A stretch of DNA of 11,643 nucleotides from JAJYTL01 sp046705265 (lineage in GTDB: Bacteria; Pseudomonadota; Alphaproteobacteria; Ferrovibrionales; Ferrovibrionaceae), in NCBI GenBank assembly GCA_046705265.1, contig JBJKQL010000089.1, positions 1-11,643 on the forward strand, in the 5' to 3' direction. Below, in pieces: positions 1 to 6,964 of the stretch; within the stretch, counting starts at the first letter, position 1, and the number at the start of each line of letters is the position of its first letter. The notes beneath the pieces were generated by a model, which ran no database searches, had not been told where the DNA came from, and saw only the letters and a list, made by a program, of their open reading frames with translations. Both the position numbers and the translations under genes were made by a program.

Positions 1-1002
1 GCTTCCAACTAACAAACCGGTTCCCGTGGCCCTGGCGCTGGGGGCCGGCTCAGCTCCGCCGGCCTCCGCCCGCCCTTGACCGCGCCGGCGGGACAAACCT
101 TCAACCCACTCGGAATTCAAAAGAGGCGCTATTGGCACCAGCTGGAAATTCGTCCCGATGGCGTCGGCCAGCTGCCTCACGAGTGGTGGTAGCCCCAGCG
201 TCGAATCGGCGCCGTGCGTGCACCAGTAGACGCCGTGCAGAAACCTGCTGCTCCCTGCCGAGGAGAGAAAGAGGTCATTCATGACCGAGGCCTCCGCCCC
301 CCGATATCCGACCACGAGAATCGGATGGTCTCGCAGCAGGGGCCTGAGCCTCTCCACGAGTTCGGCGTCAAGGGATTGGACTTCCGCCGTCAGGTTCTTG
401 TCGGTGTAATGGCTCACCGAGCCGTGCAGGAAAATGATCTGTGGGTCTTGGGGAGCCGAATTGAACATCACATAATCGGCCGGCGTGCGGATGCTCACCA
501 GACGGTGCGGCCGGTTGTGCACGACCCGCGCCCGTTCCAGGCACTCGTCAAAGTTCGGAGTCAGAACCGTTGATATCCATCCTTGGTGCAGGATCTGCGT
601 GAGCGCCGTGTATCCGCGGGACGGAGGAATGTTCGGATTGATCAGCTTCTCGAAGAACTCCCGGCGGTCGCTTTTGACGCCCAGCAGGTTGTCGATTGCC
701 GCTGGATACAGCTCCGCCAGCGACACGTCACTGCGAAACCACGGAAGCTCCGTAAGCCAGGGCCAATAGTCCGAGCGCCGTATGGCGAAATCATCGGGAC
801 GCCGTCCGTTCTCCTTGCACCACGTCCAGCGCGCGACGCGTTCGACGGTTTGTCCGGCCGCAGGGATTCCGGAGGTGACGGAGGCGCCGGCGCCAATCAG
901 CAGGACCGGGTCCGGCCCATCCATCAGAAGCGAACGCAACCGCCCGGGCGTTGCCGTACGAGGCGGCGTAGTTGTCACCACGGTTGTGCCTTGCGTGCGC
1001 AT
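1..1002 (-). CDS. SIR2-like domain protein, C-terminus outside the window
   Basis: The frame is open from ATG at 1002 to the left edge, giving 334 residues without a stop. Sirtuin-fold hallmarks occur in order: VLLIGAGAS with TSGIP (residues 33-47, dinucleotide loop), LTPNFDE (147-153), the probable catalytic histidine in IIFLHGS (H193) and ILVVGYR (228-234). In this family the domain binds or hydrolyses NAD+, and stand-alone or fused versions are common abortive-infection effectors (ThsA, DSR1/2, SIR2-HerA). Whether this one is an NADase is inference. Residues about 305-330 form an Ala/Gly/Pro/Arg-rich linker, so another domain may follow. ATG 1002 is preferred because it overlaps the upstream stop as TGATG; ATG 924, just before the GAGAS loop, is an alternative without a visible ribosome site. 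No zinc-finger cysteine pairs are seen, which argues against a classical deacetylase. Confidence 0.85.
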   Translation of the reverse strand, partial: MRTQGTTVVTTTPPRTATPGRLRSLLMDGPDPVLLIGAGASVTSGIPAAGQTVERVARWTWCKENGRRPDDFAIRRSDYWPWLTELPWFRSDVSLAELYPAAIDNLLGVKSDRREFFEKLINPNIPPSRGYTALTQILHQGWISTVLTPNFDECLERARVVHNRPHRLVSIRTPADYVMFNSAPQDPQIIFLHGSVSHYTDKNLTAEVQSLDAELVERLRPLLRDHPILVVGYRGAEASVMNDLFLSSAGSSRFLHGVYWCTHGADSTLGLPPLVRQLADAIGTNFQLVPIAPLLNSEWVEGLSRRRGQGRAEAGGAEPAPSARATGTGLLVGS

Positions 1003-1221
1003 CACTTCGTCCGAAATTCACCGAGCCGCGTACAGGCGATCAGGTGCCCGACGTCCTGCAGCGTGAAGACATTGCCGGGCGACGGCCTCGGGCCGCACGC
1101 GGCAGACCTGCAGCCGCCGGGCGATGTCTTTGAGGATTTGCATTACTGAATGGACCGGCACGCTTAACACCTCCCCATCTAGGTCTAAGTATAACGAGAC
1201 GCGCGCCGCCTGGCGAGCCAT
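1002..1221 (-). pseudogene. Small frameshifted gene coupled to the SIR2 gene
   Basis: From ATG 1221 one frame reads MARQAARVSLYLDLDGEVLS and continues to about 1080 as ILKDIARRLQVCRVRPEAV. There a different frame takes over and reads PGNVFTLQDVGHLIACTRLG, ending in TGA at 1004-1002. Both halves have GC-rich third positions, unlike the alternative frames. The second stop overlaps the SIR2 ATG by one base (TGATG). This suggests one gene of about 73 codons, translationally coupled to SIR2, with a one-base frame error in the GC-rich run around 1075-1085. It could be a real mutation or a sequencing error. I do not recognise the family. Without the shift, the first frame runs on to TGA at 1018. Confidence 0.3.
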
Positions 1222-1704
1222 CAGGCGCACATCGTTACCGCCCGGTCGCAAGAAACCTGATTGTCCGTTTTTCCCTTTACGCGCTGTCGGCTCGTTCGGC
1301 GAGGAAACGCGTCGCCCGTCGTAGGGAGATAGCGGACCGTCACGAGCCACCGGTGGAACGCTTGGCTAACGCGACGATTCTGGTGCCGTTCAATGTCTTG
1401 AATGTCTTGCTGAAGACGAAGCGGTCGTTGATGAGAAAGCCCTCGTGCGATCTCACGGTTGAATTCACCCGCAAGCGTCTCCCACTACGTCACCCGCCTT
1501 CGGTCCCATCAAAGCGCCTAACTCATTGCCTTCCAAATCGGATAGAGGCCGGATTGGCGGGTCAGGTATTTGGGGCGGATGGGTTCCGTCATAGTTGGGG
1601 AAACGCCGATACGGCCTCACAACATTGGCCCGACACCTCTAACCATCGTGGCTCATGCGCTGGGAAGAAAGAGAGCATCCGCCATGTGTACGGATCAAAG
1701 GCTT
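1222..1704. other. Eroded region with only short, strand-ambiguous frames
   Basis: No convincing complete gene is present. On the minus strand, a 42-codon frame runs from GTG 1468 to TGA 1340 (HEGFLINDRFVFSKTFKTLN), with a GGGAG about ten bases before the GTG. A 24-codon frame runs from ATG 1592 to TAG 1518 (MTEPIRPKYLTRQSGLYPIW). On the plus strand a 118-codon frame covers 1353-1709. In 1340-1468 the third positions of the plus and minus frames coincide, so GC at codon position three cannot decide the strand. I read the stretch as decayed coding DNA of unknown origin. Confidence 0.35.
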
Positions 1705-1745
1705 CTTAACATTTTTTTGATCATATTAGATTAAACACTTATCGT
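1705..1745 (+). promoter_or_regulatory. AT-rich candidate promoter of the receiver/EAL operon
   Basis: This is the most AT-rich stretch in the window and lies directly upstream of the three-gene operon. TTGATC at 1717-1722 and TATCGT at 1740-1745 are 17 bases apart, each matching four of six positions of a sigma-70 type promoter. TTAA-N7-TTGA at 1706-1720 differs in one base from the CtrA box TTAA-N7-TTAA. Both are weak matches read by eye. A start near 1752 would favour ATG 1791 over GTG 1761 for the first gene. Confidence 0.3.
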
Positions 1746-1760
1746 TCGCGAATTGGCTGG

Positions 1761-2180
1761 GTGTCATTGGCTGCGCATGGAACCAGGGAAATGGGCATTG
1801 CCAAGCCGCCTAGTATTCTGATCGTAGATGACTATCCCGCAATGTTGCGGCTCCTTCACCGGTTTTTGAAGGACTTTGGCATTCCGGATATTGATCAGAC
1901 GACAGATGGCGCTGCTGCTCTGGACAGGATGCGGACGCGGGCATATGGACTGGTCATTTCTGATCTGAACATGAAGCCCATGTCCGGGCTGGAACTGCTC
2001 ATCGAGATCCGCAACGACCTGGACCTGAAGGACATTCCATTTATTATGCTGACGGCCATAGGTGAAAGTGAACAGGTTTTAGCCGCAAAACAGGCGGGCG
2101 TGACCGATTACCTCCTGAAGCCATTCACGGGGAGCGCATTGCTTGGGAAGGTTGAGCGTATCTTCGGGTCCGCTTCGTGA
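1761..2180 (+). CDS. Single-domain response regulator (CheY-like receiver)
   Basis: This is a lone receiver domain with no output domain. Counting from GTG 1761, the acidic pocket is D23/D24 (ILIVDDY), the phosphoacceptor is D68 (VISDLNM), the switch threonine is T98 (IMLTA) and the conserved lysine is K120 (LLKPF), so phosphorylation should be possible. It probably acts by passing phosphate or binding a partner, as other single-domain receivers do. The start is uncertain: ATG 1791 (129 residues) has AGGGA almost touching it, while GTG 1761 gives a ten-residue extension without homology support. I favour 1791 biologically and report the longest frame. It is the first gene of a three-gene operon, 40 bases before the next receiver. 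Partners are probably the nearby hybrid kinases, by location only. Confidence 0.9.
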   Translation: MSLAAHGTREMGIAKPPSILIVDDYPAMLRLLHRFLKDFGIPDIDQTTDGAAALDRMRTRAYGLVISDLNMKPMSGLELLIEIRNDLDLKDIPFIMLTAIGESEQVLAAKQAGVTDYLLKPFTGSALLGKVERIFGSAS

Positions 2181-2220
2181 CGCCGGCTAAACGAATTTTA
2201 AATCCAGAGGAAGTTTCGGG

Positions 2221-2586
2221 ATGGTTAGCGTTCTGGTGATTGATGACGAACCGCAAATGCGGTCCATGATTCGCCGAATTCTTTCCGCCGCTCAATACAT
2301 CGTTACTGAGGCGCAGGACGGCCGAGATGGACTTGAATGTCTCGTGAAGTGCCAGCCCTCCATTGTGATTACAGATATCTATATGCCCAATATGGAGGGC
2401 ATTGAGACGATCCGTGAGATTCGGCGGAGGGACCCGGCCACAAAAATTGTGGTGATGTCAGGGGGCGGCAGCAGCGGTGACATGTACTTGAAGGCTGCTC
2501 AGGCCTTCGGTGCGGATGTGGTTTTGCAAAAACCTTTCAGGGCGGAGGAGCTGTTGACCGTCGTCAGTCGTCTAATCGCAGAGTGA
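2221..2586 (+). CDS. Single-domain response regulator (CheY-like receiver)
   Basis: A 121-residue protein, almost exactly one receiver domain. Key residues are D8/D9 (VLVIDDE), phosphoacceptor D52 (IVITDIYMP), S80 at the switch position (VVMSGGG) and K104 (LQKPF). A glycine-rich SGGG segment follows the switch serine, which lengthens the loop next to the active site. AGAGGAAG at 2206-2213 sits seven bases before the ATG and fixes the start. It shares the plus-strand operon with the receivers on either side: 40 bases after the first and 6 bases before the EAL gene. It has no DNA-binding or enzymatic output, so it likely acts in a phosphorelay or by protein contact. Its sequence is clearly different from the upstream receiver, so the pair is not a recent tandem duplication. 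Confidence 0.92.
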   Translation: MVSVLVIDDEPQMRSMIRRILSAAQYIVTEAQDGRDGLECLVKCQPSIVITDIYMPNMEGIETIREIRRRDPATKIVVMSGGGSSGDMYLKAAQAFGADVVLQKPFRAEELLTVVSRLIAE

Positions 2587-2592
2587 ACCTTG

Positions 2593-3756
2593 ATGAAGGC
2601 GGTCATTCTTGACGACGATCCGGCTATTGGGCGGCTCGTGAGTCGTGTTGCGTCACCGCTAGGGTTTACCTTTGACGCCGTGACAACGAGCCAGGATTTC
2701 AGGTTACTCTACGAGGCCGGCGTTCCGGAAGTCATTTTTCTCGACCTTCAGCTTGGTAACACAGATGGAGTGGAGGAGCTTCGCTATCTTTCCAACCATG
2801 GATACAGGAATCCCCTTGTCTTGGTGAGTGGCTTCGATGAGAGAGTCCTGTCCACCACAGAGCAATTGGCGAACGCACTCGGCCTTGTTCCAGTAGCAAC
2901 TCTTGGCAAGCCCATACGTCTCGAGCGTTTGATGGAAGTTCTCAAGGATGTAAAGGCGCGTCTTGAGCGCCCGTCTGCTATCGATGTCCTGAAGGCCATC
3001 GGTCGCCACGAAATGGCCCTTCAATATCAGCCGATTGTAACGTGCGACCGAAAAGCTCTGCGAGGCGTCGAGGCTCTCATCCGTTGGAACCGTCCAGGAA
3101 CCGGCCAATTGCCGCCGGATCAGTTTGTTCCCTTAGCTGAAGAATCGGTCGAGATCATCGATTCGTTGACGGAGTGGGTAATCTCCAAGGCAGCTCAGGA
3201 ACAGGAGCGTCAACGCGGAAAGGGTTCCCCAGTTCGTATGTCGGTTAATGTCTCGGGGAAAAGCTTGCATAGTCTGGACTTTCCTGACCGCGTGAATGAT
3301 ATTCTGCAAAATTTTTGCGTTCCATATGGACAATTCTGCCTAGAGATTACGGAGAGCGTCTCATCAGAGAACGCGCCGCAGACGATGGACATTGTCACTC
3401 GACTGCGGCTCAAAGGGATCGAAGTATCTATCGACGATTTCGGGACGGGCTACTCCTCGCTCAAACAACTCCGCCAGTTGCCGTTTTCCGAATTGAAGAT
3501 CGATCGGTCGTTCGTTGGCGAGATTACGAAGTCGAAAGATGCATTGGCAATCGTCACCGCAACGGTGGGGTTGGCGCGGGCCATGGAGCTTAGCACGATT
3601 GCGGAGGGTGTCGAGAACGATCAGGTTGCAGCCCTTCTGGAAGGGCTGGGCGTTGATGCGCTGCAGGGCTATCTTGTTTCTCCGCCACTATCATCTTCGG
3701 ACCTGGACGATTGGTTATGCCGCTTTTCACGTACGATGAGACGGCCACCGGCTTAA
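2593..3756 (+). CDS. Receiver-EAL response regulator, c-di-GMP phosphodiesterase (RocR layout)
   Basis: Residues 1-120 form a receiver with D7-D9, phosphoacceptor D51 (IFLDL), S79 and K106 (LGKPI). Residues about 130-380 form an EAL domain, which hydrolyses cyclic di-GMP to pGpG in the cytoplasm. The signature residues are present: E160 of the EAL motif, N219 (SVNVS), E251 (LEITES), D281/D282 (IDDFGTG), K302 (LKIDRSF), the EGVE at 338-341 and Q358 (LQGY). The loop-6 DFGTGYSSL sequence is intact, so the enzyme should be active. Length (387) and order match RocR of Pseudomonas, where the receiver controls the phosphodiesterase. ATG 2593 is chosen over the in-frame TTG at 2590. The gene starts 6 bases after the preceding stop, so it is probably co-translated with the two receivers. 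It converges with the membrane hybrid kinase. Confidence 0.95.
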   Translation: MKAVILDDDPAIGRLVSRVASPLGFTFDAVTTSQDFRLLYEAGVPEVIFLDLQLGNTDGVEELRYLSNHGYRNPLVLVSGFDERVLSTTEQLANALGLVPVATLGKPIRLERLMEVLKDVKARLERPSAIDVLKAIGRHEMALQYQPIVTCDRKALRGVEALIRWNRPGTGQLPPDQFVPLAEESVEIIDSLTEWVISKAAQEQERQRGKGSPVRMSVNVSGKSLHSLDFPDRVNDILQNFCVPYGQFCLEITESVSSENAPQTMDIVTRLRLKGIEVSIDDFGTGYSSLKQLRQLPFSELKIDRSFVGEITKSKDALAIVTATVGLARAMELSTIAEGVENDQVAALLEGLGVDALQGYLVSPPLSSSDLDDWLCRFSRTMRRPPA

Positions 3757-3760
3757 GCAC

Positions 3761-3782
3761 GTCGCCGACCGGGATCGGCCAA
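3761..3782. terminator. Weak candidate terminator between convergent genes
   Basis: Between the EAL stop (3756) and the kinase stop (3797) there are only 40 bases. GCCGA at 3764-3768 and TCGGC at 3775-3779 can pair around a six-base loop. No T-tract follows on either strand, so intrinsic termination would be weak. Convergent gene ends make some terminator likely here. Confidence 0.25.
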
Positions 3783-3796
3783 CACTGAGAATAAGA

Positions 3797-6676
3797 TCAA
3801 CTGGCCGCGGTCAGCAACGCCTTGCGGACCGTTGCGGCCAATTTCTCCCTGCGGTAGGGTTTCGTGAGGAGCTCAGTCCGAGCAGGCAGGAGCTTGCTCC
3901 GGCCGTTTATTTGAACTTCGGCGAAGCCCGAAGTGAAGAGCACCTTGAGCGCGGGCCAGCGTTGCTGCGCCTGCTGCGCCAATTCAACGCCGTCGGTACC
4001 GCCCGGCATCACGATGTCCGTCATCAACAAGTCGACGCGTTCCGTTGACAGCAATTCAAGGGCCGCCGCGGCATTCTCAGCTTCCAGGACTCGATAGCCC
4101 AACTCCGAGAGTTGGCGCACGACAATGCGGCGAAGCGAAGGATTATCCTCGACGACGAGGATCCATTCACCGTTGCCCCGCGCCGGTGAAGTCGCCGACT
4201 CGTCGTTGTCGGGCAATCTGGTGTCCTCGGTCATGCGCGGCAGGTAGAGGCGAAACGTGGTGCCTTTGCCAGGCTCGCTATAGACATTGATATGGCCGTG
4301 GGATTGCTTCATGAATCCAAACACCATCGCGAGGCCGAGCCCCGTACCCCTGCCGCGCTCCTTCGTCGTAAAGAAGGGCTCGAAGATGCGGGAAATGATC
4401 TCCGGCGGCATGCCGGTACCGGTATCTGATACTTCGATCATGACATAATCCCCAACCACCACCTCGGCGTGCTGGGCGGCATAATCGGCATCAAGATGAC
4501 GATTTCTCGTCGCGATCCGGAGCTGGCCGCCGTTCGGCATCGCATCACGGCTGTTGGTGGCGAGATTGACGAGACCTGCCTCAAGCTGCGCAGGATCGAC
4601 CACTGTGCCCCATGGATCGGCTGTAAGGTCGAGCGAAATCTCGACCTGCTCGCCGAGCGTCCGGCTCAACAACTTCGTAATTCCCGAAACGAGTTCGTTC
4701 ACATCAATGCGCTTTGGCTGCAGGGGCTGCTGTCTCGCGAAGGCAAGAAGTCGACGCGTCAAGTCAGCCCCCTTGCAAGCCGCATCGAGCGCGCCTTGAG
4801 CCAGTTCATCAACATCCGCATCGTCCTTCCGCATGTCGCGAAGCAGATCGAGATTGCCAATCACGATACCGAGCAGATTATTGAAATCGTGAGCCATCCC
4901 ACCGGTCAGGTTGCCAATTGCCTCCATTTTCTGCGCCTGCTGAAGCTGAGCATCGGCCCGCAGCCGGTCGGTCACATCCCTTATGATGCTTATGAGGAGC
5001 GGCCCATCCGGGGTCATCAGCGGGCTTAAGGCCACATCAACGGAGAACTTCTCGCCGTCGCGCCGGCATGCAATCAGATCGGACCCGGTCGCCATCGGAC
5101 GAGTAGTCGGATCCTGTTGGTCGAGCGTGCGTTGCGCGATGTGCTCCGCACGCGGCCACTCCGGGATCAGCATTTCGACAGATTGGCCGATCAGATCCCG
5201 ACGCGGGTAGCCGAAGACAGCTTCGGTTCGGGCATTGACAATAGCGATACGGCCAGTGCGGTCTATGATCACCACGGGATCGGGGGAGGCCTCAAGCAGC
5301 GCTTCGGCTCGCTCCATCTGTTCCAGGATCTTCTGCTGCGCAAGGCGACGTTCCGTGACGTCTCGCGTGATTTCGGTAAAGCCGACCAGCTCACCCGCGG
5401 AATCCCGCATCGCGGTCAGGACGACATCCGCCGCAAACTGCGTTCCGTCCTTACGGACCCGCCACCCGCTATCGAGGCATCGGCCCTCGACCGTTGCTCG
5501 TGTCAGAAGTTGAGACACCTTGCCGGCGGCGATGTCCTCCTGCAAATGGAGCCGTTCGACTGATTGCCCAACGATCTCCGGCGCGGTATAGCCCTTCAAC
5601 TGCTGCGCCCCGTGATTCCAGGTGAGGACACGTCCCGCGGGATCAAGCATGATGATCGAGTAATCCTGGACGCTATCGGTCATCAGGCGGAGACGCTCCT
5701 CGCTCGCCCGCAATTCCGAGGTCCGCTCATTGACACGTTGTGCCAAGCTGCGGTTCAACTCGGCCAATTTAGCACCAGCAGCGGCGAGCTTCCTCTGCAG
5801 GCTGCTTGTATCAATCAGGATTCCTCCCAGGACGATGGTTCCTGCCAGCAATCCGTAAAGCCGTCCGGCATAGAAACCCAAATCGTAGCGAGCGGCGTCA
5901 AAAACCGCACTGAGGCCAATGTCGGCCAGCCAGGCGACCATCACTGCCATTAGCCATAGGTCGAGCACCGAATGAGGGCGATTGAGCAACAGCATGATCA
6001 AGGCGGCGGCCGTAATTCCCCAGACCACCAGCACCACGATCTTCTGCCCAACCGCATCAGTGTTGCCGGCCATCAAGGACGGCAGCGTGCTATGGCCCAT
6101 GGTCGCGAGGAGGGTCAAGGCTGTCGCGAAGGCGAGCGTTCCAGCGACGGCTGCGTAGATGGCTGGCGATCCGAGGTTGTGAATAACGCCGACGTTCCGC
6201 TGGTTCAAATAGACGTAGGCCGTAACATAAAGTGGAAAGCCTCCATGCCAGAACATGTACAGCCACGCCGTGGTGTTTACACCGGCGTCAAGCCATCCGG
6301 TGGGCGACATCACACCGGGGAAGGTCAGCGCATGCGGCACGATGATCATGCCATCAAACAGATAGCCTGCGGCGAGTACAAGCACCGCCGGCGAGGCGCG
6401 CTGACCGAACTGTCCCAACAAAAAGACAGCGGTGATCACGTCCATGACCACCAGGGCTGCCTCGTAGGCCGGAATGAAGGCAGGTAGCGGGGTGAGCGGC
6501 ACGGTTGCAAACGGCACCGCCGCGGCAAAGACGAATAACGACAGACCGGCGATGATAATCGTGAACCGCCGCTGCCGCGGTCCAGCAAGCGACGAGAAGA
6601 TTTCTCCATCGACAAGCGTCTGGTTGGCAGCTTTGTCAGTATGCAAACTCGAATGCCCTACCGCGGCACCGAACAT
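3797..6676 (-). CDS. MASE4-PAS-PAS hybrid histidine kinase with C-terminal receiver
   Basis: From ATG 6676 this is a 959-residue inner-membrane sensor kinase. Residues 39-288 hold eight hydrophobic helices of MASE4 type (note GYLFDGMIIVPHAL and MFWHGGFPLYV), then a short coiled segment. PAS domains follow at about 320-440 and 445-570. HisKA carries H596 in GGMAHDFNN. The HATPase domain shows the N box LATNSRDAMP, the G1 box DTGTGM and GRGTGLGLAM. A receiver at about 830-955 has D887 (LMTDIVMPGG) and K939 (LTKPY). It should autophosphorylate at H596 and pass phosphate to its own D887, then probably to a free receiver via a phosphotransfer protein not seen here. ATG 6676 has AGGG seven bases upstream; the frame could extend to TTG 6739. 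The ligand is unknown. It converges on the receiver/EAL operon. Confidence 0.93.
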   Translation of the reverse strand: MFGAAVGHSSLHTDKAANQTLVDGEIFSSLAGPRQRRFTIIIAGLSLFVFAAAVPFATVPLTPLPAFIPAYEAALVVMDVITAVFLLGQFGQRASPAVLVLAAGYLFDGMIIVPHALTFPGVMSPTGWLDAGVNTTAWLYMFWHGGFPLYVTAYVYLNQRNVGVIHNLGSPAIYAAVAGTLAFATALTLLATMGHSTLPSLMAGNTDAVGQKIVVLVVWGITAAALIMLLLNRPHSVLDLWLMAVMVAWLADIGLSAVFDAARYDLGFYAGRLYGLLAGTIVLGGILIDTSSLQRKLAAAGAKLAELNRSLAQRVNERTSELRASEERLRLMTDSVQDYSIIMLDPAGRVLTWNHGAQQLKGYTAPEIVGQSVERLHLQEDIAAGKVSQLLTRATVEGRCLDSGWRVRKDGTQFAADVVLTAMRDSAGELVGFTEITRDVTERRLAQQKILEQMERAEALLEASPDPVVIIDRTGRIAIVNARTEAVFGYPRRDLIGQSVEMLIPEWPRAEHIAQRTLDQQDPTTRPMATGSDLIACRRDGEKFSVDVALSPLMTPDGPLLISIIRDVTDRLRADAQLQQAQKMEAIGNLTGGMAHDFNNLLGIVIGNLDLLRDMRKDDADVDELAQGALDAACKGADLTRRLLAFARQQPLQPKRIDVNELVSGITKLLSRTLGEQVEISLDLTADPWGTVVDPAQLEAGLVNLATNSRDAMPNGGQLRIATRNRHLDADYAAQHAEVVVGDYVMIEVSDTGTGMPPEIISRIFEPFFTTKERGRGTGLGLAMVFGFMKQSHGHINVYSEPGKGTTFRLYLPRMTEDTRLPDNDESATSPARGNGEWILVVEDNPSLRRIVVRQLSELGYRVLEAENAAAALELLSTERVDLLMTDIVMPGGTDGVELAQQAQQRWPALKVLFTSGFAEVQINGRSKLLPARTELLTKPYRREKLAATVRKALLTAAS

Positions 6677-6748
6677 GATCTTGCCCTGGCCGGTGTTGAT
6701 GGCGCGGTGCCGGTGCTCCTGCCGGGGCTCTGTCAACAAACAAAGCGA

Positions 6749-6780
6749 CGGCGAGGGCTCGGCAATTTCCGAGCCCGCCG
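6749..6780. promoter_or_regulatory. Strong hairpin in the leader of the membrane hybrid kinase
   Basis: GGGCTCGG (6755-6762) and CCGAGCCC (6769-6776) form a perfect eight-base stem around CAATTT. CGGC (6749-6752) and GCCG (6777-6780) extend it past a two-base GA bulge. It lies 73-104 bases before the kinase ATG at 6676. No T-run follows on either strand, so it is more likely a leader structure or binding site than a terminator. Confidence 0.4.
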
Positions 6781-6839
6781 CGAGAAGCGAAGCATCGCGC
6801 CGGAATTTTGGAAGGTACGCGAGTTACGTTAACGAAGCC

Positions 6840-6854
6840 TTCACGAACCGTGAA
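6840..6854. promoter_or_regulatory. Perfect palindrome TTCACG-aac-CGTGAA, candidate operator
   Basis: The two six-base arms are exact inverted repeats separated by three bases, a spacing typical of sites for dimeric regulators. It lies about 165 bases upstream of the hybrid kinase start and left of the DruA remnant. The protein that binds it is unknown, and one such match could arise by chance. Confidence 0.3.
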
Positions 6855-6964
6855 CCGGCGCTCAACTTCACGGCAGCTGCATGAGCTTTATGTAGCCAAT
6901 ATGACGCAGAGTTTGCCAGCTTTTTCAGAATTTTCGTGGCCACGCCGTCAGGCGCCACCCCTTT

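Noticed and set aside
214..1149. Several plus-strand frames of 94-188 codons over the left region
   Set aside because: They lie antisense to the SIR2-like gene, whose motifs are clear; their translations are Arg/Pro-rich and show no domain features.
2704..3108. Minus-strand 134-codon frame over the receiver-EAL gene
   Set aside because: It is antisense to conserved receiver and EAL residues and has no motif of its own.
4469..6487. Plus-strand frames of 75-186 codons inside the membrane kinase region
   Set aside because: They are antisense shadows of the 959-residue kinase, which has complete catalytic motifs in its own frame.
6676..6739. Upstream TTG 6739 start for the MASE4 kinase
   Set aside because: The extra 21 residues add only a polar tail; ATG 6676 has an AGGG ribosome site at a proper distance.
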